Assembly: GCA_031279155.1 (NCBI GenBank)
Contig: JAITJB010000296.1
Coordinates: 1 to 5,489 of the forward strand
Length of the DNA stretch: 5,489 bases
Reading direction: 5' to 3'
DNA from: Deltaproteobacteria bacterium
Lineage (GTDB): Bacteria > Desulfobacterota > Desulfarculia > Adiutricales > Adiutricaceae
The position numbers were made by a program, and so were the translations under genes. Shown piece by piece: positions 1 through 4,148 of this stretch. The first letter of the stretch is position 1; every line of letters starts with the position of its first letter. The notes beneath the pieces were generated by a model that was not told where the DNA came from, made no database searches, and was given only the letters and a program-made list of their open reading frames with translations.

Positions 1-13
1 AATACCCATTCTT

Positions 14-102
14 TTCTCTCATCCTTCCCATCTCTCTCATCAATCTTATCCCTCCCACCCTCCCAGGCCTTCCAGGCCTTCCATCCCTCTCATGCCTCTC
101 AT
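14..102. repeat. Degenerate 9-bp pyrimidine-rich tandem repeat
   Basis: The + strand is almost pure pyrimidine and breaks into 9-bp units: TTCTCTCAT (14-22), CCTTCCCAT (23-31), CTCTCTCAT (32-40), a 17-bp out-of-phase piece (41-57), then CCCTCCCAG, GCCTTCCAG, GCCTTCCAT, CCCTCTCAT and GCCTCTCAT (58-102). The shared frame of each unit is YCYTYYCAK. Read on the minus strand the units encode an X-X-Gly tripeptide repeat that meets a stop at 48-46. All three + frames are open for at least 98 bases, which is expected from the lack of purines and is not evidence for a gene. The repeat could be a minisatellite, the decayed end of a repetitive gene, or a triplex-forming polypurine tract. The periodicity is directly visible; its role is unknown. 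Confidence 0.6.
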
Positions 103-252
103 GACTCCCTCACGCTCTATCGCGCCCAAATCGGGCTCGTAAGCGAAAGACGGCCAGAAAGATAGCCCCAAGGTTGCGCCTAAAAAAGGCCCTAAATTGA
201 TTGAGCCAAACTAACGGTCAGCCGCCAAGGTAGATGATTGGTATTTTCTATC

Positions 253-281
253 TGGACCATATAAACGAGAGGTGTTATACT
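253..281 (+). promoter_or_regulatory. Sigma70-type promoter with extended -10, upstream of cheY
   Basis: A -35-like TGGACC (253-258, 4 of 6 matches to TTGACA) is followed after 17 bp by TATACT (276-281, 5 of 6 matches to TATAAT). The -10 is preceded by TGT (273-275), giving the TGn extended -10. The start of transcription would be near 288, leaving a leader of about 170 nt before cheY. An overlapping alternative is TTGGTA (238-243), 16 bp, TATAAA (260-265). These are motif matches only. Confidence 0.45.
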
Positions 282-286
282 TTTCG

Positions 287-313
287 TAAAATTTCCGGAT
301 TGTTTCCGGAGAG
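287..313 (+). promoter_or_regulatory. Possible sigma28 (FliA)-like promoter upstream of cheY
   Basis: TAAAATTT (287-294) matches 7 of 8 positions of the flagellar sigma28 -35 element TAAAGTTT. After exactly 11 bp comes CCGGAGAG (306-313), which matches only 4 of 8 positions of GCCGATAA but 6 of 8 positions of the better site found at 3373-3380. The match is weaker than the downstream site, and the same bases can fold as a TCCGGA hairpin (294-299 with 305-310). I give it weight mainly because the architecture recurs in the window and the next gene is a chemotaxis gene. Confidence 0.3.
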
Positions 314-337
314 GTTTTTTCGGCAGTGTCGGACCCC

Positions 338-417
338 GGTCGGGACCGGTCTCGACCGCAGCCCTTTGGGGCCGTTGGGGGGGTTGCGTTTGTCGGTTGT
401 CAAGGTCGGTTTCAACC
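338..417. repeat. Three GGTYNNRACC inverted repeats, possible operators
   Basis: Two abutting 10-bp imperfect palindromes, GGTCGGGACC (338-347) and GGTCTCGACC (348-357), share the form GGTC-NN-GACC. A third, GGTTTCAACC (408-417), has the same arm length and spacer, starts 60 bp after the second, and lies inside the longer CGGTTTCAACCG. Repeated dyads with constant spacing between a promoter and a start codon resemble a regulator-binding array, but they could equally form RNA stems in the cheY leader. No regulator can be named. Confidence 0.3.
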
Positions 418-444
418 GGGCTTGTCTAAGTTGCTTTTTTTTTC

Positions 445-451
445 AAGGTGG
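445..451 (+). promoter_or_regulatory. cheY ribosome binding site (decides the start)
   Basis: AAGGTGG lies 5 nt before the ATG at 457. The frame also contains an upstream GTG at 448, but that codon is part of the Shine-Dalgarno itself, so ATG 457 is the better start. Confidence 0.65.
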
Positions 452-456
452 ACAAA

Positions 457-834
457 ATGCCTCTGGGTACCGGACAAACCGTTCTAATAGTCGATGATTC
501 ACCGGTCATGCGGCAGATGCTCGTGAAAATTTTCGAAAATGAGGGCTTCAAGGTAGTTGGTCAAGCTGCGGACGGCGAAGAAGCCCTGACCCTATTTGAA
601 GAGCTCAGACCGGAAATTACTACCCTTGACATCGTCATGCCCAAAATCCGGGGCACCGAGGTCTTGGAGACCATAATGAGTAAACATCCTAAAAGCAACA
701 TAATAATGGCTTCATCGGTATCTGATGCCAGAACAGTTATGCATTGCCTTAAAATAGGAGCTAAACAGTATATTATCAAGCCATATGATGAGGACAAAGT
801 CATGACTGCCGTCAAGAAGGCTTTGGACCTTTGA
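457..834 (+). CDS. cheY: CheY-type single-domain response regulator
   Basis: This 125-residue protein is a stand-alone receiver domain, the normal length for CheY, with no output domain. Residues seen: the acidic pair Asp13-Asp14 in VLIVDDS, the phosphoacceptor Asp58 in TTLDIVMP, Ser86 at the Thr/Ser switch position (ASS, where most CheYs have Ser/Thr-Ala), Tyr105 at the aromatic switch position, and Lys108-Pro109 in YIIKPY. By family knowledge, phospho-CheY binds the flagellar motor switch and alters rotation. The sequence resembles the short CheYs of Firmicutes, spirochaetes and deltaproteobacteria more than the enterobacterial form. The start at ATG 457 is set by AAGGTGG at 445-451. cheA follows 130 bp downstream on the same strand, so CheA is the likely phosphodonor. 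A role in another single-receiver pathway is possible, because no motor genes are in view. Confidence 0.9.
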   Translation: MPLGTGQTVLIVDDSPVMRQMLVKIFENEGFKVVGQAADGEEALTLFEELRPEITTLDIVMPKIRGTEVLETIMSKHPKSNIIMASSVSDARTVMHCLKIGAKQYIIKPYDEDKVMTAVKKALDL

Positions 835-897
835 AACGATGTTTTATGAAGTGCCATAACAAACGGTCGGTCCTTCGCCTTTGGTGGAGGTGTTCCA

Positions 898-930
898 ATG
901 TCCGTCAGTTTGCGATCGGGTGGTTTTTAG
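898..930 (+). CDS. Possible 10-residue leader peptide before cheA
   Basis: An ATG at 898 opens the frame MSVSLRSGGF and ends in TAG at 928-930. It is preceded by GGAGG (886-890) with 7 nt spacing, as good a Shine-Dalgarno as that of any gene in the window. The peptide has no recognisable composition bias such as a run of one amino acid. Its stop codon lies in the loop of the hairpin at 919-940, and a ribosome stopping there would open the structure that reaches the cheA Shine-Dalgarno. This suggests translational coupling. A chance Shine-Dalgarno/ATG pair is the alternative. Confidence 0.3.
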   Translation: MSVSLRSGGF

Positions 931-956
931 AAAGGCCGCCGGTTAAAGATCGCGGA
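909..956 (+). promoter_or_regulatory. Two-tier stem-loop reaching the cheA Shine-Dalgarno
   Basis: The inner stem pairs 919-927 with 932-940 (GGTGGTTTT with AAAGGCCGCC, with G-U pairs) around a 4-nt loop. The outer stem pairs GCGATC (912-917) with GATCGC (948-953) and can extend through T-G, T-G and T-A pairs to 909 and 956. The extension takes in the first bases of the cheA Shine-Dalgarno GGAGGGAG (954-961). There is no U-tract, so this is not a terminator. It could control cheA translation. Folding was done by eye only. Confidence 0.35.
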
Positions 957-964
957 GGGAGTAA

Positions 965-3133
965 ATGAGCACTACCGACGAAAACCTGGCTGAATTATTC
1001 GAACAATATAAAGATGAGGTTCGCGAGACCATCGGGACGCTGGACAACGAGCTGGTGGCCATTGAGCAGGATCCGACCTCTAGCGAGACCATCTTTTCTT
1101 TGTTTAGACATATGCATTCTCTTAAAGGTTCCTCGAAGATGTTTAATGTTGACAATATTGCCAATATCGCGCATCGTCTCGAGGACCTTATGTCGATGAT
1201 CGATAAAAATAACTCAATATTATCTAAATTTCCAAAAATCATCGATTTATTATTTAAAGGCAATGACATATTCCGGGATATTATCGCTAAGTTAGAAGAA
1301 GATATCTCCTACACCACCATGACCGTGGATCACATGGCCTTTGTCGGCGAGATCCAGGCCCAGATCGATAAGATAAACCGCCGCGACTCCCAGCTCCTCG
1401 ACGCCGCCCGCAAACTGGTAGACGATCTAGAGGCCATTTTGCCGACCTTAGAGGAGACCGAGGCCGATAACCTCAGAAAAGACATCGCCGAAGTCACCAA
1501 CGGCTTAGCCTTAGCCACCTTAGAAGAGGAAGGCTCTAGCCAGATACGCTTTAACTATAACGGCGTTGATCTGACCGAAGACGTGCGGACCATGGAGGAA
1601 ATCCTTACCAAGTTCCACGAGGGTAAGGCCACCAATGAGGATGGTCAGAAATTTTTGGAGGCGGCCAACAAGCTCTACAATAGCTTAGCCGAAGTGGCTA
1701 CCGAAGACGCCATGAACCTCATCGCCGAGTTGGGCGATGGTTTGACCTTGTTTACCGAGCGGCAGCTGGACATGGACCAGATGATGGTCGAATTTTTCGC
1801 GGCCATGCTCAAAGAACTTAAGGAAAAGTTTCACGTTGAGGTTGAAACCCCGGCCGTTAAGACCTCAGGCGCCGCCAAATCTAGCTCAGGCGCCGTCAAA
1901 GAGCCGCAAGTAAAAACCATCAGAGTCGATGTATCTAAGATAGATTTATTTTTAGAGTCCGTTGGTAAGCTCATTACTAAGAGCGAGATACTTAACCACC
2001 TCCAGTTTTCCTTCCGTCAGGCCGGCATCGATACTGGTCTACTTAGGGATTTTTCCACTGTCTCTAGAACCATCTCCAATGACATCGTAAATCTTCAGCG
2101 CTCGATCATGGAAGTTCGTCAGGTGGAGATGAACAACATCCTCAAAAAGTTTCCCCGCCTGGTCCGCGATATCACCCATAAGATCGGTAAAGAAGCTGAG
2201 ATGGTTATTACCGGCGAGCGGGTGCCCATCGATAAGAGCCTGTTAGATGATGTTGAGCAGGCCATGGTCCACATTGTCCGAAATGCCGTTGACCACGGCT
2301 TAGAAACGCCAGACGAAAGGGTGGCCAAAGGAAAACCCAAGCGAGGTACGGTCAGCATCTCAGTTACGCCCGAAGAAGCTTCTATTTTTATCGAGGTCTC
2401 TGACGACGGCCGGGGCTTAGATCTAGCTAAGATCAAGACCAAAGCCGTGGAGAGGGGCGTTATCTCAGAAGATCAAGTAAGTACTATTGGCGACAAAGAG
2501 GCGGAGATGCTTATTTTTAATAGCGGGCTCTCCACCAAGGATCAGGCTACCGATCTGTCCGGACGCGGCGTGGGCATGGACGTGGTCATGACCAACCTAA
2601 AAAAATGGAACGGCGAGGTTATTATCGATAACCGGCCCGGGCATGGATTATCGGTTGGCTTAAGGCTACCTATCACCAATACTTTACTAACTAAGGAAGC
2701 CATCTTACTTAGGGTTGGTAGTTCGACTTTTTGTCTGCCCTTGGAATTTGTCAATGAGATAGTGACCGTTCCCCATGACGCCGTTCACCACCACAAAGAT
2801 GGGGCCATTTTCCGGCACCGCGATATGGTCATCTCGGTTATCGATCTCGATTCCCTATTGGGTTTATCTCAAGAAGATAGTTTTCAAGCGCCTCTCGATA
2901 GTAGCGAGGGCTCAGTTGTAGCCAAAGGTAGCCAGATCTTTGTCATCTTACGGGGTAAGACCGATTCCAGGCAGTCCATTCGGGCCGATGAGATCTTAGG
3001 CCAGCAAAAGATAGTCATAAAAGAGTTTGAGCTAGAGACCTTCCGGCGTTTGCCCTATTTTAACGGCTTAACCCTTCTAGGTGATGGCCGGGTGGTCTTG
3101 ATTTTAGACTCAGAAAAGCTCTTAGACTCTTAA
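965..3133 (+). CDS. cheA: CheA-type chemotaxis histidine kinase
   Basis: This cytoplasmic kinase has 722 residues, against about 650 for E. coli CheA. Domains seen in order: an N-terminal Hpt/P1 domain (about 5-115) with phosphoacceptor His51 in HSLKGS; a long helical, Glu/Lys/Leu-rich region (about 125-290) with no recognisable CheY-binding P2 domain; a Ser/Ala/Gly linker (about 297-315, with SGA-K repeated); the P3 dimerisation helices (about 317-385); and the P4 ATPase. P4 has the N box His436-x3-Asn440-x3-His444, G1 box DDGRG (480-484), F box region IFNSGLST (517-524) and G2 box SGRGVGMD (532-539). A CheW-like P5 domain (about 572-722) follows. All catalytic boxes are intact, so the kinase should be active. 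The start at ATG 965 is preceded by GGAGGGAG. cheY lies upstream, probably in the same transcript. No cheW, cheB, cheR or receptor gene is visible here. Confidence 0.93.
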   Translation: MSTTDENLAELFEQYKDEVRETIGTLDNELVAIEQDPTSSETIFSLFRHMHSLKGSSKMFNVDNIANIAHRLEDLMSMIDKNNSILSKFPKIIDLLFKGNDIFRDIIAKLEEDISYTTMTVDHMAFVGEIQAQIDKINRRDSQLLDAARKLVDDLEAILPTLEETEADNLRKDIAEVTNGLALATLEEEGSSQIRFNYNGVDLTEDVRTMEEILTKFHEGKATNEDGQKFLEAANKLYNSLAEVATEDAMNLIAELGDGLTLFTERQLDMDQMMVEFFAAMLKELKEKFHVEVETPAVKTSGAAKSSSGAVKEPQVKTIRVDVSKIDLFLESVGKLITKSEILNHLQFSFRQAGIDTGLLRDFSTVSRTISNDIVNLQRSIMEVRQVEMNNILKKFPRLVRDITHKIGKEAEMVITGERVPIDKSLLDDVEQAMVHIVRNAVDHGLETPDERVAKGKPKRGTVSISVTPEEASIFIEVSDDGRGLDLAKIKTKAVERGVISEDQVSTIGDKEAEMLIFNSGLSTKDQATDLSGRGVGMDVVMTNLKKWNGEVIIDNRPGHGLSVGLRLPITNTLLTKEAILLRVGSSTFCLPLEFVNEIVTVPHDAVHHHKDGAIFRHRDMVISVIDLDSLLGLSQEDSFQAPLDSSEGSVVAKGSQIFVILRGKTDSRQSIRADEILGQQKIVIKEFELETFRRLPYFNGLTLLGDGRVVLILDSEKLLDS

Positions 3134-3156
3134 AACCGGTATAAGCTTAGTTTTAA
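3130..3156 (+). repeat. AT-rich stem-loop at the cheA stop codon
   Basis: TTAAAAC (3130-3136) pairs perfectly with GTTTTAA (3150-3156) around a 13-nt loop. The cheA stop TAA is inside the left arm. The stem is weak (one G-C pair) and lacks a U-tract of its own, so I do not call it a terminator. The loop contains TAAGCTTA, part of a 10-bp repeat seen again at 3191-3200. Confidence 0.3.
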
Positions 3157-3178
3157 AGGCCAGCCCCTCCCAATGAAA

Positions 3179-3202
3179 AGCTAAGCAAAGATAAGCTTAG
3201 CT
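3179..3202. terminator. Stem-loop after cheA, possible transcript end
   Basis: AGCTAAGC (3179-3186) and GCTTAGCT (3195-3202) form a perfect 8-bp stem with an 8-nt loop, about 45 nt after the cheA stop. There is no U-tract on the + strand, but the minus strand reads into TTTTCATT after the stem, so a classical intrinsic terminator is better supported on the minus strand. On the + strand the hairpin may simply stabilise the 3' end of the cheYA message. The right arm carries ATAAGCTTAG, an exact copy of 3141-3150, 50 bp away. Confidence 0.3.
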
Positions 3203-3270
3203 AGCCTGAGGAAAAACTTGGCCCGCCCCGGCAAACCTAGGAAAACACCAGACGGCTGACAACTGTCATC

Positions 3271-3291
3271 GATATATGGTAGCTATATATC
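3271..3291. repeat. AT-rich inverted repeat, possible operator
   Basis: GATATAT (3271-3277) and ATATATC (3285-3291) are perfect inverted 7-bp arms around GGTAGCT. The 21-bp element lies about 60 bp upstream of the -35 element at 3354, a common place for an activator or repressor site. GACAACTGTC (3258-3267) just upstream is a second small dyad. No binding protein can be named. Confidence 0.3.
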
Positions 3292-3353
3292 TTCGTTAGT
3301 CCAGATTTTGTGGATTTTCCCTTAGCAAAGAAATTAATTTTTCTACTTCACAA

Positions 3354-3380
3354 TAAAGTTTGACTCCCAAAACCGGATAA
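3354..3380 (+). promoter_or_regulatory. Sigma28 (FliA)-type flagellar promoter
   Basis: TAAAGTTT (3354-3361) is identical to the published sigma28 -35 consensus. After exactly the canonical 11 bp comes CCGGATAA (3373-3380), which matches 6 of 8 positions of GCCGATAA, including the GATAA core. Transcription would start near 3387, about 88 nt before the start of the secreted-protein gene. Fourteen of 16 consensus bases at the exact spacing make this the strongest regulatory signal in the window. It implies late flagellar-class expression if the organism has FliA. Confidence 0.6.
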
Positions 3381-3388
3381 AGTAGAAT
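3360..3388 (+). promoter_or_regulatory. Sigma70-type promoter overlapping the sigma28 site
   Basis: TTGACT (3360-3365, 5 of 6) and TAGAAT (3383-3388, 5 of 6) are separated by the optimal 17 bp. An AT-rich stretch (3327-3345) containing the palindrome AAATTAATTT lies upstream and could act as an UP element. The two promoter readings share bases and face the same way, so the gene could be read by either holoenzyme, or only one reading is real. Confidence 0.45.
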
Positions 3389-3392
3389 AAGT

Positions 3393-3449
3393 ATGTTATT
3401 GGTCTTGGGCGGGGCGATGGCCGTCGCTATTGGCCGGACCATCAAATAG
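3393..3449 (+). CDS. Possible 18-residue hydrophobic upstream peptide
   Basis: ATG 3393 opens MLLVLGGAMAVAIGRTIK and stops at TAG 3447-3449. It lies between the predicted transcription start (about 3387-3395) and the secreted-protein gene. It is strikingly hydrophobic for 13 residues but has no good Shine-Dalgarno, and an in-frame ATG at 3417 would give only 10 residues. It could be a leader peptide, a remnant of a membrane protein, or chance. Confidence 0.15.
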   Translation: MLLVLGGAMAVAIGRTIK

Positions 3450-3464
3450 GCTGTCCGTAAATTT

Positions 3465-3470
3465 GGAGGA
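3465..3470 (+). promoter_or_regulatory. Ribosome binding site of the secreted-protein gene
   Basis: GGAGGA lies just before the tandem ATGs at 3475 and 3478 (5 and 8 nt after GGAGG). It shows that the longer frame from 3430 is not the real start, because that start has no comparable site and would bury the signal peptide behind 15 polar residues. Confidence 0.6.
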
Positions 3471-3474
3471 TCAG

Positions 3475-3990
3475 ATGATGAGAGTACTGTCTATTTTGGC
3501 TATCTCGGCTATCTTGTCGCTAGTTGGGCTAGTTTCATGGTCCAGCTCGGCTCTGGCTCAGAACACCGGCACGGGCGACTTCCAGTTTAACGAGCTCGAT
3601 TTCGACCGCCAGGGTGCGGCGTCCCCGGGTCAGCCTGGCGTCGATAATCTCATAGATCTATTTACCGACCAGCCCAACGCCCCGGCTCCGGCCACCCAGG
3701 CTCCTTCGGCCAACTCCATTCAAAACCTCCCCGGAGAGCCGAGCCCGGTTTCGGTGCCTGCGGCCCAAGGTGAGGCTAAGATAGAAGTTTCCGGCCCCAA
3801 GCCGGCGCCCGCCGCTCCGACCGCCGCCCCGGTTTCAGCTCCGGAGCCGCCCAAGAGGATCCTCGAAGGCAATCAGTGGTACTGGGCGACTCAGGCCTGG
3901 CGGTTAGCCCCTAGCGGCGGCAGCTGCTCATCCTACGCTAGCCATCGGTTAGTCTTAAACGTCCGCTGCATATCTAACATCGCGCCCTAA
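3475..3990 (+). CDS. Secreted Pro/Ala-rich protein of unknown function
   Basis: I do not recognise this 171-residue protein. From ATG 3475 it begins with a clear signal peptide: a short Arg-containing n-region, a long hydrophobic core (about 4-21), then SSSALAQ with a likely cleavage after Ala28 (AxA motif). No lipobox Cys is present, so it should be released or periplasmic rather than a lipoprotein. Residues 30-65 are polar and acidic (FQFNELDFD, VDNLIDLF). Residues about 66-126 are a low-complexity Pro/Ala linker. The C-terminal part (127-171) is a compact Trp-rich piece (NQWYWATQAWRL) with two cysteines, Cys151 and Cys165, that could form a disulfide. I checked the other frames near the C-terminus and saw no sign of a frameshift. 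The sigma28-type promoter at 3354 suggests co-expression with late flagellar genes. It is followed 82 nt later by a terminator-like hairpin, so it is probably a single-gene transcript. Confidence 0.7.
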   Translation: MMRVLSILAISAILSLVGLVSWSSSALAQNTGTGDFQFNELDFDRQGAASPGQPGVDNLIDLFTDQPNAPAPATQAPSANSIQNLPGEPSPVSVPAAQGEAKIEVSGPKPAPAAPTAAPVSAPEPPKRILEGNQWYWATQAWRLAPSGGSCSSYASHRLVLNVRCISNIAP

Positions 3991-3995
3991 ATAGC

Positions 3996-4019
3996 TTAGA
4001 TAATTTAGAAATTTAGATA
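3996..4019 (+). repeat. Three TTAGA repeats after the secreted-protein gene
   Basis: TTAGA occurs at 3996-4000, 4005-4009 and 4013-4017 within an AT-rich stretch (TTAGATAA, TTTAGAAA, TTTAGATA). The spacing of 9 and 8 bp is close to regular. It may be part of the peptidase promoter region, but no convincing -35/-10 pair was found here. Confidence 0.25.
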
Positions 4020-4072
4020 GTATAGGCTCTTTTCCAAAGACCTATTCCATCTTTTATGGCCTCGTAGTTTTT

Positions 4073-4114
4073 GGCGGCTGACCGACTCTTCTTTGAGGTG
4101 GTGCCGCCTTTTCT
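4073..4114 (+). terminator. Intrinsic terminator-like hairpin between the secreted-protein gene and pepF
   Basis: GGCGGC (4073-4078) pairs with GCCGCC (4103-4108). The stem continues, past a TG bulge, with ACC (4081-4083) to GGT (4100-4102) and, past a small GA/GT internal loop, CTC (4086-4088) to GAG (4095-4097). The end loop is TTCTTT, and TTTTCT follows directly at 4109. This is the best terminator candidate in the window, 82 nt after the stop at 3990. Only 36 nt separate the U-tract from the pepF start, so it would also sit in the leader of any pepF message begun upstream. Confidence 0.5.
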
Positions 4115-4148
4115 ATCCAGCCTTATGGCTTAGCCTTTTCGAGGTAAT

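Larger units (their letters stand above)
103..456 (+). other. Gene-free leader and control region of cheY
   Basis: No convincing protein gene was found between the pyrimidine repeat and cheY. The region holds candidate promoters (253-281 and 287-313), three short inverted repeats of the form GGTYNNRACC, a run of seven G (377-383) and a run of nine T (435-443) just before the cheY Shine-Dalgarno. An 87-codon open frame starting at 234 overlaps the beginning of cheY and covers these control elements, so it is treated as spurious. A minus-strand open frame (from about 171 to 46) is discussed under findings. Confidence 0.5.

Noticed and set aside
292..320. TCCGGA hairpin followed by TTTTTT as a terminator before cheY
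   Set aside because: The stem is short (about 8 bp with a G-U pair), is separated from the T run by GG, and lies at the predicted transcription start, where a terminator makes little sense. The same bases fit the sigma28-like motif better.
448..456. GTG start for cheY (three extra residues)
   Set aside because: The GTG is inside the AAGGTGG Shine-Dalgarno, and ATG 457 has proper spacing.
234..497. 87-codon + strand open frame
   Set aside because: It overlaps the start of cheY in another frame, has no Shine-Dalgarno, covers the promoter and dyad elements, and encodes a Cys/Arg/Gly-rich sequence with no family resemblance.
943..2754. Minus-strand and out-of-frame open frames inside cheA
   Set aside because: They are shadows of the cheA frame, whose domain motifs are continuous and convincing. 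The shadows are Ser/Arg-rich with no recognisable domain.
3430..3474. Longer start for the secreted protein
   Set aside because: GGAGGA at 3465-3470 and the signal peptide both point to ATG 3475 or 3478. The upstream codons would put 15 polar residues before the signal peptide.
3880..3990. Possible frameshift near the C-terminus of the secreted protein
   Set aside because: Both alternative frames meet stops within a few codons, so there is no continuing frame to restore.
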